Shown: positions 26,775 through 36,014, counted from the stretch's first letter. The stretch: 64,000 nt of DNA from Thermoactinospora rubra (GCF_002093975.1 NZ_KZ084325.1:186001-250000), one strand, 5' to 3'. Program-made: numbers and translations. The notes: generated by a model not told the origin, from the sequence alone.

Positions 26775-29239
26775 GGCTGTCGCTCGCGTCGGCCGTGGCC
26801 ACGTTCTGCGTGGCGCTGGTGCTGTACCCGCTGCTGAACGGCGGCGGCTGGTTCTGGGGCTCGCTCGGCGCGGTGCTGGTCGTCCTCGGCGCCGGCGCGC
26901 TGTCGGGCCGGCTGGCCCTGCCCGCCTGGGCCGCGACGCTGGTGAGCCTGGTGGCGACGCTGCTCTACCTGACCGCGGTCTTCACGGGGACCAAGGCGTG
27001 GGCCCTGGTCGTGCCCACCAAGGAGTCGGTGCTCGCCCTGGGCAAGCTGCTGGCCACCGGATGGGCCGACATCCAGCGCTTCGCCGCGCCCGTGCCGGCC
27101 AACGCGGGCGTGTCGCTGCTGACGACCGCGGGCGTCGCGCTCATCGCCATCACGGTGGACCTGCTGGCCGCGCGGCTGCGCCGTACCGCGGTGGCGGGCC
27201 TGCCGCTGCTCGCGCTCATCGCGGTGCCGGCCACGATCCTGCCCGACCCGATGAGCTGGCCCGCCTTCATCCTGGCCGCGCTGGGGTTCGTCGCCCTGCT
27301 GATCGCCGACGGGCGCGAGCGGATCAGCCGCTGGGGCCGGGCCGTGCTGGTGCGGCGCACCAGGAATGCCACCGGCGGCCCCCGCGAGACGACCGACACG
27401 CGCGGCCTGCGGCTGTCGGGCAAGCGGATCGGCTTCGCCGCGATCGCGCTGGCCATCCTGGTCCCGGCGCTGCTGCCGAGCATGGAGCCGGTCTCGTGGT
27501 TCACCTTCGGCGTGGGCGGCAGCGGCAAGGGCGGCAAGGGCAACTCCATCAGCATCCCCGACCCGGTCGTGGCGCTGAAGGGGCAGCTCACGCTCCCCGA
27601 GAAGCGGACCGTCCTGACCTACGCCAACAACGACAACCAGCCGCGCTACCTGAAGATCTACTCGCTGAACCTCTTCAACGGCGACCGGTTCGAGCTGGAG
27701 CCGCCCAGGGGCGCGCCGGAGAACCGCGTGGAGAACGGCCCGCTGCCGCGCGCGCCGGGCCTGGGCGAGTCCATCCCGGTCACGGCGGTCACCACGCGGA
27801 TCAGGATCAGCGAGGAGGTCGAGCGCCTGGCCTTCCTACCCCTGCCGTACCCGCCGTCGGTGGTGCGGGCGGAGGGCGACTGGCGGGCCGACGTCGAGTC
27901 GCTCATGGTCTTCTCCACCCGCGAGGACGCCTCGGGCATGGAGTACGAGGTGGTGAGCACCGAGCCCGCCCCCAAGCCGGAGCAGCTGGACGCCAGCCCG
28001 CCGGTGCAGCGGACCGAGGCCAACGAGCGCCTCCTGCGCCTGCCGGAGGACCTGCCCGAGGAGATCCGCGAGCTGGCCGACAAGATCACGGCGAAGGCCG
28101 AGACCCCCTACCAGAAGGCCGTGCGGATCCAGGAGCACTTCCGCGACAGCAGGAACGGCTACACCTACAGCCTGCAGACCCAGGGGCAGTCGGCCGACGC
28201 GCTGCTGGACTTCCTCATCTACAGCAAGACGGGGTACTGCGAGCAGTACGCCGCGGCGATGGCGGTGCTGGCCAGGGCCGCGGGCATCCCGGCGCGGGTC
28301 GCGATCGGCTACACCGGCGGCACGAAGGTCGACGACGGCTTCGCGGTCGCCACCTCCGACATGCACGCCTGGCCTGAGCTGTACTTCGAGGGCATCGGCT
28401 GGCTGGCCTTCGAGCCCACCCCGACGGCCAACGCGCCGCTGGGCCAGGGCACGGCCCGCGTCCCGCCGTACTCGCTGCCTCAGGTGCAGGACAGCGGCGA
28501 CGAGTCCGCCGGCACCGCGACCGGCACCCCCGGCTCCGGCGAGGTGCCCACGGGCGGCACCAGCCGCAGCCGCAACATCCGCGAGCTGGAGGAGGACCGG
28601 CTGGCGGGGCTGGGCGGCGTGCCGGTGGAGGAGTCGGTCTCGCCGGTCCTGGGGATCGGGATCGGCGTGCTCGTCCTGCTGCTGCTCCTGCTCGTCCCGG
28701 CCGGGGTCCGGCTGGTCACCCGCAGCCGGCGGGTGCGGTCGCTGGGCTGGAAGGTCTCCGGGCCGCAGGACGACGTGACGGCCAGGGCGGCGCGGGTCAG
28801 CGTGCCGGTCGCCGCCGCGTGGGCGGAGCTGGACGACGTGCTGGACGACTACGGGATGGCCAGGCAGCCCAGCGAGACGCCGCGGGCGCTGGCCAGGCGG
28901 CTGACCGAGCAGCAGGAGTTCGACGCCGGCACGGCCGCCGCGATCTCGGCCCTGTCGCAGGCCGTCGAGCGGGTGCTGTTCGCCCGGGACCCGGGCGAGG
29001 TGGGACCGCTGGGCAAGGAGCTCAAGCTCGTGCGCCGGGCGCTGGCCAGGACGGTGAGCCGCCGCACCCGGCTGCGGGCCGCCCTGCTGCCGCCGTCGAC
29101 CATGCGCCGGCTGCGCCGGCTGGGCGAGGGCCTCCTGGACGGCTTCGACCGGCTGGAGACCATCAGGCTCCGCCGGTCGACGCGGACTCAGGCGCCCTCG
29201 GGATCGGAAGGCACGCGGAAGGAACTCGTGAGCAAGTAG
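26771..29239 (+). CDS. Transglutaminase-like membrane protein, TgpA type
   Basis: An 822-residue protein: about six transmembrane helices in the first 240 residues, a large extracytoplasmic region with a transglutaminase-like core (GYCEQYAAAMAVLARAAGIPAR with the catalytic Cys, SDMHAWPELYF with His, and a downstream Asp/Glu region), a Gly/Ser-rich spacer, a further transmembrane helix (VLGIGIGVLVLLLLLLVP) and a cytoplasmic C-terminal DUF4129-like helical domain. It ends the moxR-DUF58-tgpA operon. The physiological substrate is unknown; a cell-surface peptidase or crosslinking role is possible. Confidence 0.92.
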   Translation: MRLSLASAVATFCVALVLYPLLNGGGWFWGSLGAVLVVLGAGALSGRLALPAWAATLVSLVATLLYLTAVFTGTKAWALVVPTKESVLALGKLLATGWADIQRFAAPVPANAGVSLLTTAGVALIAITVDLLAARLRRTAVAGLPLLALIAVPATILPDPMSWPAFILAALGFVALLIADGRERISRWGRAVLVRRTRNATGGPRETTDTRGLRLSGKRIGFAAIALAILVPALLPSMEPVSWFTFGVGGSGKGGKGNSISIPDPVVALKGQLTLPEKRTVLTYANNDNQPRYLKIYSLNLFNGDRFELEPPRGAPENRVENGPLPRAPGLGESIPVTAVTTRIRISEEVERLAFLPLPYPPSVVRAEGDWRADVESLMVFSTREDASGMEYEVVSTEPAPKPEQLDASPPVQRTEANERLLRLPEDLPEEIRELADKITAKAETPYQKAVRIQEHFRDSRNGYTYSLQTQGQSADALLDFLIYSKTGYCEQYAAAMAVLARAAGIPARVAIGYTGGTKVDDGFAVATSDMHAWPELYFEGIGWLAFEPTPTANAPLGQGTARVPPYSLPQVQDSGDESAGTATGTPGSGEVPTGGTSRSRNIRELEEDRLAGLGGVPVEESVSPVLGIGIGVLVLLLLLLVPAGVRLVTRSRRVRSLGWKVSGPQDDVTARAARVSVPVAAAWAELDDVLDDYGMARQPSETPRALARRLTEQQEFDAGTAAAISALSQAVERVLFARDPGEVGPLGKELKLVRRALARTVSRRTRLRAALLPPSTMRRLRRLGEGLLDGFDRLETIRLRRSTRTQAPSGSEGTRKELVSK

Positions 29240-29245
29240 GCCCTG

Positions 29246-29277
29246 GTGCGGCCGTTGCCCTCGGGGAGCGGCCGCAC
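29246..29277. terminator. Bidirectional hairpin between convergent genes
   Basis: GTGCGGCCG (29246-29254) and CGGCCGCAC (29269-29277) form a perfect 9-bp stem, with an inner CCC/GGG pairing in the 14-base loop. It sits in the 45 bases between the stop of the transglutaminase gene and that of the convergent DUF3040 gene. No T-run is present on either side. Confidence 0.65.
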
Positions 29278-29284
29278 GCGGGGG

Positions 29285-29677
29285 TCAGCGCTCGTCGTGG
29301 CGACGGCGCCAGCGCTCCTCCATGCGCTCCATGAAGGAGCCACGGCTCGTGCGACGCGCTCCCTTGCCCTGCGCAGCGCCGGGCCCGGGGGCGGCGTCGC
29401 CGATTCCACTCATGCGCTTCCAGCTCGACAGGCCCCACAGACACGCGGCGAGCATGACCACGAAACCGCCGACGCCGAGCGGGATCGACTGCATGACCAC
29501 GCCCACCATCATCACGACGATGCCGAGAGCAAAGCCGATGCTGGCCTTGATCAGACGCCGCTTGTAGTGGTTGCGTGGGTCGCTGATCCTGACGGTGTTG
29601 GCCCACTTCGGGTCCTCGGCGTAGAGGGCCTGCTCGATCTGGTCGAGCAAGCGCTGCTCGTGCTCAGAGAGCGGCAC
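29285..29677 (-). CDS. DUF3040 family membrane protein
   Basis: A 130-residue actinobacterial protein. The start GTG 29677 (VPLSEHEQRLLDQIEQALYAEDP, the usual N-terminus) lies four bases after GGGAGG. After this amphipathic helix come two short membrane helices (about 48-90) and a basic tail (RMEERWRRRHDER). Its function is not known. DUF3040 genes often lie close to dinB and the dcw cluster in actinobacteria, as here. Confidence 0.9.
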   Translation of the reverse strand: MPLSEHEQRLLDQIEQALYAEDPKWANTVRISDPRNHYKRRLIKASIGFALGIVVMMVGVVMQSIPLGVGGFVVMLAACLWGLSSWKRMSGIGDAAPGPGAAQGKGARRTSRGSFMERMEERWRRRHDER

Positions 29678-29830
29678 GGCGCCTCCCAAGGACGGCCCCA
29701 TTTCGGGGAAGACGGCAACGGACGACACGGGGTGTCCGAACCTCGCGGTCGGTTATCCCCAGAATACGAGGCTGCAGACGCGGGCGAAAGAAAACGGCCA
29801 ACGCAGTCCAAACCGGAGGGGATACCGCGA

Positions 29831-31099
29831 TCATTCCCTCACCTCTCCGTCAGCCTCGCCTGCTCCCATTTCATCAAGCCGCCCCCGCACCAGCGAAGCC
29901 GGGACCACCGCATCGGGACCGAACCGCTGGATGGCGCGATCCATGGCCCGCTCCGCCTCGCGCCAGCCGCTGTCGCGCTCCCCCAGGCTGAGCTGGTGCG
30001 CGGCGGTCTCGGCCGGGGACAGCTGCTCCATGCGCACGCCCACCAGCCGCAGCCGCACCCGCTCCAGCCCGGCGGCGGCGAACAGCGAGCAAGCCGTGGC
30101 GTAGATCACCTGTGCGACGTCCGTCGGCTCCCTCAACGTCCGCGACCGCGTGATCGTGGAGAAGTCGGCTCGACGCAGCTTCACGCTTACTGTTCTGCCC
30201 ACATAGCCGCTTTTACGCATCCGGGCGGCCACCCGCTCCGACAGGCGCAGCAGCTCACGCCTGATCGTCTCGGGGTCGTCGACGTCGGCGGCGAAGGTCT
30301 CCTCGTTGCCGATGCTCTTGTCGGGCGCGTGGGGGGTCACCGGCCGCTCGTCGCGCCCCCAGGCCAGCGCGGCCAGGTGGCCGCCCACGGCCTGCCCCAG
30401 CTCGCGCCGCAGGGTGGCGACCGGCACCCTGGCCAGGTCGCCCACGGTCCTGATGCCCAGCCGGGTCAGCGCCTGCTCGGTGCGCTCGCCGACGCCCCAC
30501 AGCGCCGACACCGGCAGCGGGTGGAGGAAGGCGACCACCCCGGCCGCGGGGACCACGAGCAGCCCGTCGGGCTTGCACTGCCGGGAGGCCAGCTTGGCGA
30601 CGAACTTGCTCGGCGCCACCCCCACCGAGCAGGTGATGCCGTAGCGCTCGCGGACCTGCTCCTTGATCATCCGGGCGACCGCGGCCGGCGGGCCGAGCCT
30701 CCTGCGCGCCCCGCCCACGTCGAGGAAGGCCTCGTCGGAGGCGATCGGCTCGACCAGCGGGGTGACCGCGTGGAAGATCTCCATCACGCCCCGGGAGACC
30801 TCGCCGTACTTGCCGTGGCTGGGCGGGATGACCGTGGCGTGCGGGCACAGCCGGCGCGCCCTGCTCATCGGCATGGCCGAGTGCACGCCGTACGCCCTGG
30901 CCTCGTAGGTGGCGCTGAGCACCACCCCGCGGCCGGAGGGCGAGCCGACGATCACCGGCCGCCCCCTCAGCTCGGGCCGTTCGAGCAGTTCCACGCTGGC
31001 GAAGAAGGCGTCCATGTCGACGTGGAGGATCGGGCAGCCCTCATCGTCGGCCCCGCTCGCCGGGACGGGACCGACCCCCGTGATCTGCTTCCTCGACAC
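29831..31099 (-). CDS. dinB: DNA polymerase IV (Y family)
   Basis: Error-prone translesion polymerase of 422 residues. Catalytic acidic blocks are HVDMDAFFASVE and SDEAFLDVGG; the thumb (helix-hairpin-helix, LGIRTVGDLARV) and little-finger domain (VSVKLRRADFSTITRSRTL) follow. The GTG start at 31099 lacks a ribosome site, so a leaderless transcript is likely. A LexA-like box lies four bases upstream, suggesting DNA-damage control. Confidence 0.95.
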   Translation of the reverse strand: MSRKQITGVGPVPASGADDEGCPILHVDMDAFFASVELLERPELRGRPVIVGSPSGRGVVLSATYEARAYGVHSAMPMSRARRLCPHATVIPPSHGKYGEVSRGVMEIFHAVTPLVEPIASDEAFLDVGGARRRLGPPAAVARMIKEQVRERYGITCSVGVAPSKFVAKLASRQCKPDGLLVVPAAGVVAFLHPLPVSALWGVGERTEQALTRLGIRTVGDLARVPVATLRRELGQAVGGHLAALAWGRDERPVTPHAPDKSIGNEETFAADVDDPETIRRELLRLSERVAARMRKSGYVGRTVSVKLRRADFSTITRSRTLREPTDVAQVIYATACSLFAAAGLERVRLRLVGVRMEQLSPAETAAHQLSLGERDSGWREAERAMDRAIQRFGPDAVVPASLVRGRLDEMGAGEADGEVRE

Positions 31100-31102
31100 G
31101 AT

Positions 31103-31118
31103 TCGATTCTATGTTCGA
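31103..31118 (-). promoter_or_regulatory. LexA-like (SOS) box before dinB
   Basis: TCGATT-CTAT-GTTCGA matches the actinobacterial SOS consensus TCGAAC-N4-GTTCGA at 10 of 12 defined positions, with one perfect half site. It lies immediately before the dinB start and overlaps the stop of the upstream methyltransferase gene, placing it where it could block a leaderless promoter. Confidence 0.55.
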
Positions 31119-31849
31119 CTCGCGAGGACGTGGAGCTGGGTGGCGATGTCGCGCAGGACCGGGTGCGTGGCCGCGGCCTGCTCCAGGGCGATGAGCGCCT
31201 CGACCGCGCCCGGCTCGCCGTCGACCAGGCGGCTGGGCACCAGGTCGGCGAACACCCGCACGCCGTGGATCTCGCCCACGCGCAAGCCGGCGCCCCTCAG
31301 CAGCTCGCCCAGCTCCTCGGCGGTGAAGCGGCGCGGGGTGGGGTCCTTCTCGCCCCAGCGGCCGGTGTCGAGCACGGCCCGCGCCTCGTCGAAGTGGCCG
31401 GCCAGCGCCCGGTGGATCGCCGAGGCCACGGGGTTGGCGGCCAGGACGCTGACCACGCCGCCCTCGCGCAGCACCCCGCGCACCGCCTTCAGGGCGCTCG
31501 CCGGGTCCTCGACGTACTCCAGCACGCTGTGGCACAGCACCAGATCGGCGCCGTCGCGCGGGAGCAGCTCGCCCAGGTCGGCGGCGTCGCCCTGCAGCGC
31601 GCGCACCTCCACGCCCGACTCGGCGGCCCGGCGCTCCAGCGCGAACAGCGAGTCGGGGCTCGGGTCCACGACCGTCACCGCGTGCCCCAGCTCCGCCAGG
31701 GGTACGGCGAAGCCGCCCGTCCCGCCCCCGGCGTCGACGATGTCCAGCCGCTCGCGCCCCCCGGCGGCGGCCCGCTCGGCGAGCACCGCGCGCAGCGCGT
31801 CCCACACCACCGCGGTCCGCGCCGCCGGAGCTCTCGTGACGCCTTGCAA
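31109..31849 (-). CDS. Class I SAM-dependent methyltransferase
   Basis: A 246-residue Rossmann-fold methyltransferase. Motif I is VDAGGGTGGFAVPLA, motif II region VDPSPDSL, followed by GDAADL and LCHSVLEYVEDP (motif IV-like). The general form resembles SmtA/CmoM proteins acting on tRNA wobble uridines, but the substrate cannot be set from sequence alone. It begins at TTG 31849, six bases after GAGGAGG. It stops inside the LexA-like box and may be partly co-transcribed with dinB. Confidence 0.85.
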   Translation of the reverse strand: MQGVTRAPAARTAVVWDALRAVLAERAAAGGRERLDIVDAGGGTGGFAVPLAELGHAVTVVDPSPDSLFALERRAAESGVEVRALQGDAADLGELLPRDGADLVLCHSVLEYVEDPASALKAVRGVLREGGVVSVLAANPVASAIHRALAGHFDEARAVLDTGRWGEKDPTPRRFTAEELGELLRGAGLRVGEIHGVRVFADLVPSRLVDGEPGAVEALIALEQAAATHPVLRDIATQLHVLASRT

Positions 31850-31918
31850 GGTGCGCCTCCTCGTGTGTGTCGCGTGTCCCGGGCCCAGCCTATGACGTCG
31901 GCGGGCGCCGGGGAGGCG

Positions 31919-32248
31919 TCACGGGCCGGGCAGGCTCCTGGGGGCGCGCAGCCGCCAGGAGTCGGCGAGCAGCTCCCGCAGCTCCTCGGCGTCCACCTCC
32001 GGCAGCCGCACCAGCACCACCGCGTGCCCGTCGTAGTGATCGGTGGTGAAGAACGCCCCCGGATCGGCGGCGACCAGCTCGCGCTTGTGCTCCTCGGAGG
32101 GCACGTGGACCACGAGGACGTCGCCCTCCTCGCGGATCCTGGCGAACCACTTGCCGCGCACGTAGAAGGCGGGCGTGCCGTACATCGGCTTCTCGGCCGT
32201 CTCGGGCAGGGCGAGCGCGATCGCGCGCACGTCGTCCTCGGTCGTCAT
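31919..32248 (-). CDS. MmcQ/YjbR family protein
   Basis: A 109-residue protein with the YjbR-type fold (double-wing, CyaY-like): LPETAEKPMYGTPAFYVRGKWFARI, then a Lys/Glu-rich middle and VRLPEVDAEELRELLADSWR. The family is presumed DNA-binding but no cellular role is established. ATG 32248 has no good ribosome site. It is flanked by nusB and the methyltransferase on the same strand. Confidence 0.85.
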   Translation of the reverse strand: MTTEDDVRAIALALPETAEKPMYGTPAFYVRGKWFARIREEGDVLVVHVPSEEHKRELVAADPGAFFTTDHYDGHAVVLVRLPEVDAEELRELLADSWRLRAPRSLPGP

Positions 32249-32273
32249 GCGACCGATCGTGCCAGCGGCCCCG

Positions 32274-32684
32274 CTACAGCGCCAGCGTCGGCTTCAGCGA
32301 CTTGAAGCGGGCCAGCAGGCCGTTGACGAACTGCGGGGAGTCGTCGGTCGACAGGTCGCCGGCCAGGTGCACCCACTCGCTGATGACCACGCCCTCCGGC
32401 ACGTCGGGCATCCACAGCAGCTCGAAGGTGCCCGCGCGCAGCAGGTTGCGGTCCACCGCGGGCATGCGATCGAGGGTCCAGCCCTCGGCGTAGGTGGTGA
32501 TCAGCTCGTCGATGCGGGCGCGGTGCTTGACCACGCCCTCGACGATCGCCGTGGTGTAGGCGTTGACCGGCGGCTCGTTGCGCTCGACGCGCTCGGCGAG
32601 GACCTGCAGGGGGTCGGCGCCGCGGAGCTCGGCTTCGTAGAGGATGTCAAGCGCACGCCTGCGCGCCTTGCCGCGTGCGGACAC
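32274..32684 (-). CDS. nusB: NusB transcription antitermination factor
   Basis: All-helical RNA-binding protein of 136 residues that joins NusE on rRNA boxA. Family marks are the Arg-rich N-terminus (ARGKARRRALDILYEAE), VNAYTTAIVEGV, MPAVDRNLLRAGTFELL and VFVNGLLA-type C-terminus (QFVNGLLARF). GTG 32684 lies two bases past the efp stop, so translation is coupled. efp-nusB is a conserved pair; the bldD/pyrR genes that often follow in Streptomyces are absent here. Confidence 0.95.
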   Translation of the reverse strand: MSARGKARRRALDILYEAELRGADPLQVLAERVERNEPPVNAYTTAIVEGVVKHRARIDELITTYAEGWTLDRMPAVDRNLLRAGTFELLWMPDVPEGVVISEWVHLAGDLSTDDSPQFVNGLLARFKSLKPTLAL

Positions 32685-32686
32685 CG

Positions 32687-33247
32687 TCAGGCCCGGCCGA
32701 GGTACTCGCCGCTGCGGGTGTCGACCTTGACCTTCTCGCCCGTCGTGATGAACAGCGGCACCTTGATCTCGGCGCCGGTCTCCAGCGTGGCGGGCTTGGT
32801 GCCGCCGGTGGAGCGGTCGCCCTGCACGCCCGGCTCGGTGTGGGCGATGACCAGCTCGACGGCGGCCGGCAGGTCGACGTAGAGGGGGTTGCCGCCCTCG
32901 AACGCCACGGTGGCCGTGGTGTTCTCCAGCATGTAGTTGGCCGCGTCGCCGACGACCGCGCTGGGCACGTGGACCATGTCGTAGGTCTCGGTGTCCATGA
33001 AGACGAAGTCCTCGCCGTCCTTGTAGCTGAACTGCATCTCGCGCTTGTCGACGTTGGCCACCTCGACCTTCACGCCGGCGTTGAAGGTCTTGTCGACGAC
33101 CTTGCCCGAGAGGACGTTCTTGAGCTTGGTGCGCACGAACGCGCCACCCTTGCCCGGCTTGACGTGCTGGAACTCCACGACGGACCACAGTTCGCCGCCG
33201 TCGAGCCTCAGCACCATGCCGTTCTTCAGGTCGTTGGTCGTCGCCAC
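32687..33247 (-). CDS. efp: Translation elongation factor P
   Basis: tRNA-mimicking factor that rescues ribosomes stalled at polyproline. 186 residues from GTG 33247 ([13 protein letters not shown]), six bases after AGGAG. The KOW-like domain I carries the loop [10 protein letters not shown] with the conserved tip lysine; OB domains II and III end in [12 protein letters not shown]. No EpmA-type modifying enzyme is visible in the window. The many proline-rich proteins encoded nearby (FtsZ linker, FtsI tail) are the kind of message that needs EF-P. Confidence 0.97.
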   Translation of the reverse strand: MATTNDLKNGMVLRLDGGELWSVVEFQHVKPGKGGAFVRTKLKNVLSGKVVDKTFNAGVKVEVANVDKREMQFSYKDGEDFVFMDTETYDMVHVPSAVVGDAANYMLENTTATVAFEGGNPLYVDLPAAVELVIAHTEPGVQGDRSTGGTKPATLETGAEIKVPLFITTGEKVKVDTRSGEYLGRA

Positions 33248-33412
33248 AAGTTTCTCCTGCGTGCGGCCGCTCACTACGGGACGAGCAGCTCTCCGGTCGT
33301 CTGGTGAAGAGTCCCGCCGCCTTGCGAGGCGCTTCGGATGCGCGAGTGGGCGGAACTCGATCCTCTAGTCTACCGGTCCCGCGGGGGGCCAGGAACGGGG
33401 CGCCCCGCGTGA

Positions 33413-34894
33413 TCAGCTGTTCCAGCGCTGCTGCATGTCGGCCAGCGGCCCGGTGGTGGGCGCCTCGCCCTTGGCCTGCGCCTTGGCGAGGTCGTCCATG
33501 AACTCCTGGACCGCCTCCACGACCTTGTCGGGCCGGCCGCGCTGGAGCCGCTCGGCGGCCTTGGCGATGGACTTGCGGGCGTCCTTGGCCGCGTCGGGCG
33601 AGATGTCGCCGATCCGCTCGTGGATGCCCACGGCCTCCTCGAGCCTGAACAGGTAGGTCCGCCACCCGCCCGGCGGCGTGGAGCGGGAGCTGTCGGACCG
33701 GCCGGGGCCGAGGGTCACCACGTCGCCGGTCGGGGTGAGGGTGGGCGCCGGGTCGGCGGACGGCGTCCTCGTGGGCGGCGGCGTGGGCGTGGGCGTCGTG
33801 GCCGCGGGCTCGGCGGCCGTGGGCTCGGCGGCCGTGGGCGTGGGGGTGGCGGCGGCCGTGGGGCGCCCGTCGGAGCGGGGCCACAGGACGAAGGCCGCGG
33901 TCACCGCGGCGATCACCGCGAGCGCGACGACCAGCTGGACGATCATGCGCCGGTCCGGCCGGTCGTGCGCCGGCTCGTCCACGAGGGTGTCGCCGGGGCC
34001 CGGCATGTAGACGGCCGTGTCGCCAGGGCCGGGTGTGTAGACCGCGGTGTCGCCCGGCGACGGCGGGTTTCCGGCCGCCCCGTCCCGCGGTGCCGGGCCG
34101 GCGGCGGGCGCCCAGGCTCCGGTCTCGACCAGGCCGCCGGTCGCGAGCGCCTGCCGTACGGCTGACGCGGACGGCCGGGCGGCGGGGTCCTTGGCCAGCA
34201 GCGCCATGACCAGCCGCGCCAGATCGGCGGGCGCCTCGGGACCCAGCGGGGCGGGCTCGGCACCGCGGTGCCGTTCGGCCAGGTCCTCGCCGGTGTGGGG
34301 CGGGCGCCCGGCGAGCAGCTCGTAGCCGACGCAGCCCAGCGCGTACAGGTCGGCCGCCGTGCTCGCCGCGCCGCCCTCCAGCTGTTCGGGTGCGCGGTAG
34401 GGGGTCACGGGCAGGGCGCGCGCCCCCGGCGGCGGCAGCCCGTCGCCCAGCAGCCCGAACCCGGCCAGCTTGACCACCCCGGTGCCGGCCCGGCACAGGT
34501 CCCGGGCCTTCAGGTCGCCGTGCGCCAGCCCGGCGCGGTGCAGCGCGTCCAGCCCGGCCGCCGCCTGGCCCAGCACGCGGCGGACCTCCGCGGCGGGCAG
34601 CGGTCCGGCGCCCTCCAGGGTCCCGCCCGCCAGGTGCTCCATGACGAGGTACGGCACGCCGTCGTGCTCGCCCACGTCCAGGACGGTCACCACGTTGGGG
34701 TGCAGCACGCCGGCCAGCGCCTGGGCGCGGCGGGTGAAGCGGCCGCGGGTGACGGCGTCGGCCTCGGCCCGCAGCAGCTTGACCGCCACGGTCCAGTCGG
34801 CCTGCCGGTCGTGGGCGCGCCACACCTCGCAGTCCGGCCCCTGGGCGATGAGCTCGTCGAGGCGGTAGCGCCCGGCCAGCAGTTCTTCCGGCAT
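33413..34894 (-). CDS. Receptor-type Ser/Thr protein kinase homolog, probable pseudokinase
   Basis: A 493-residue Hanks-type protein: kinase-like domain (1-260), disordered juxtamembrane region with three PGPGDT-type repeats, one transmembrane helix (MIVQLVVALAVIAAVTAAFVLW), a Pro/Thr-rich wall-spanning stretch and a C-terminal helical domain outside the cell. The ATP lysine is kept (VAVK, K39). The glycine loop is degenerate (AQGPDCEV), the catalytic loop is HGDLKARD, with Asp at 132 in place of the metal-binding Asn, and the DFG motif reads GFG (145-147). Loss of both metal ligands predicts no or weak kinase activity. Start ATG 34894; a GTG at 34909 is an alternative. Confidence 0.9.
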   Translation of the reverse strand: MPEELLAGRYRLDELIAQGPDCEVWRAHDRQADWTVAVKLLRAEADAVTRGRFTRRAQALAGVLHPNVVTVLDVGEHDGVPYLVMEHLAGGTLEGAGPLPAAEVRRVLGQAAAGLDALHRAGLAHGDLKARDLCRAGTGVVKLAGFGLLGDGLPPPGARALPVTPYRAPEQLEGGAASTAADLYALGCVGYELLAGRPPHTGEDLAERHRGAEPAPLGPEAPADLARLVMALLAKDPAARPSASAVRQALATGGLVETGAWAPAAGPAPRDGAAGNPPSPGDTAVYTPGPGDTAVYMPGPGDTLVDEPAHDRPDRRMIVQLVVALAVIAAVTAAFVLWPRSDGRPTAAATPTPTAAEPTAAEPAATTPTPTPPPTRTPSADPAPTLTPTGDVVTLGPGRSDSSRSTPPGGWRTYLFRLEEAVGIHERIGDISPDAAKDARKSIAKAAERLQRGRPDKVVEAVQEFMDDLAKAQAKGEAPTTGPLADMQQRWNS

Positions 34895-34987
34895 TTCCCC
34901 ACCAGTCACTCAAGGATCGGCAAGCAACACCTTAAGGGCATGTTTCCGTAGCGGGACACATGACCGATTTAGTCCTAGCGTGAGGTG

Positions 34988-35959
34988 ATGACCACCCTGC
35001 GAACTCCGGTGTGCGATCTGCTGGGCATCGAGGTGCCCATCGTGTGCGCCCCCTTCGGCCCGCTGGAGGAGGTCGAGCTGGCCGCGGCCGTCTGCGCCGC
35101 GGGCGGCATGGGCAGCTTGGGGACGGCGGTCCGGCCGCTGCCCGAGCTGCGCGAGCAGTGGCGGCGGCTGCGCGAGCTGACCGACCGGCCCTTCGCGATC
35201 AACCACACGTCGCGGCCCCTGAACGAGGAGGCGTTCGAGGCCACGCTCGACTTCGCGCCCGCGGCCGTCTCCTTCCACCTGAGCGTGCCCGCCGACCACA
35301 TCAAGCGGGCCCACGACCGGGGAGTCGCCTGGATCCAGCAGGTGATGACCCTGCGCCAGGCCGAGGAGGCCGTCGCGGCGGGGGCCGACGTGATCGTCGC
35401 GCAGGGCGGGGAGGCGGGCGGGCACGGCGGCTGGGTCGGCACGATGGTGCTGGTGCCGCAGGTCGTGGACGTGGCCGGGCGGGTGCCCGTGCTGGCCGCG
35501 GGCGGCATCGCCGACGGGCGCGGGCTGGCGGCCGCGCTCACCCTGGGCGCTCAGGGAGCACTCGTCGGGACCAGGTTCCTGGCCTCGGAGGAGATGCGGA
35601 TCGCCGAGGAGTGGAAGCGAATGATCGTCTCGGCCGGCGCCGAGGACGCCGTCAAGGTCGTCAACAGCGGCCGCGTCCTGCCGCCCTACACGCTCCCCGT
35701 CCCGCCCAACGAGCCCCGGGCCCTGCGCACCGCGCTCGTCGAGCAGCTGGCCCGGGACCCGGAGTCGATCGACCCGGCCGAGGCCGGGCCCCGGATCGTC
35801 GCGGCGGTGCTGGAGGGCCGGGGCCACGAGTACCTGCCGTTCTGTGGGCAGTCCGCGGGCCTGGTGCGCGAGATCCTGCCGGCGGAGGAGATCGTCCGCC
35901 GCATGGTCGAGGAGGCGGTGGAGGCCCTGTCCGCCGCCGGCCGCGCGGTGGTCGCCTGA
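34988..35959 (+). CDS. Nitronate monooxygenase (2-nitropropane dioxygenase family)
   Basis: FMN-dependent TIM-barrel oxidase of 323 residues that oxidises nitronates such as propionate-3-nitronate. Marks: VPIVCAPFGP at the N-terminus, AQGGEAGGHGG, VLAAGGIADGRGLAAAL and LGAQGALVGTRFLASEE at the FMN phosphate site. It also resembles FabK-type enoyl reductases, so the substrate is not certain. ATG 34988 follows GAGG closely; a GTG one codon earlier is possible. It is divergent from the pseudokinase gene with 93 bases between them. Confidence 0.85.
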   Translation: MTTLRTPVCDLLGIEVPIVCAPFGPLEEVELAAAVCAAGGMGSLGTAVRPLPELREQWRRLRELTDRPFAINHTSRPLNEEAFEATLDFAPAAVSFHLSVPADHIKRAHDRGVAWIQQVMTLRQAEEAVAAGADVIVAQGGEAGGHGGWVGTMVLVPQVVDVAGRVPVLAAGGIADGRGLAAALTLGAQGALVGTRFLASEEMRIAEEWKRMIVSAGAEDAVKVVNSGRVLPPYTLPVPPNEPRALRTALVEQLARDPESIDPAEAGPRIVAAVLEGRGHEYLPFCGQSAGLVREILPAEEIVRRMVEEAVEALSAAGRAVVA

Positions 35960-35967
35960 CGCGCCCG

Positions 35968-35979
35968 GGCGGGCCCGCC
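35968..35979. terminator. Palindromic GC hairpin between convergent genes
   Basis: GGCGGGCCCGCC is a perfect 12-bp palindrome in the 55 bases between the nitronate monooxygenase stop and the end of the convergent symporter gene; CACCCGGGTG (35991-36000) lies close by. Either could help termination, but there is no T-run. Confidence 0.4.
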
Positions 35980-36014
35980 TGGTGACGGGCCACCCGGGTG
36001 CCGGGAAGGAGCCG

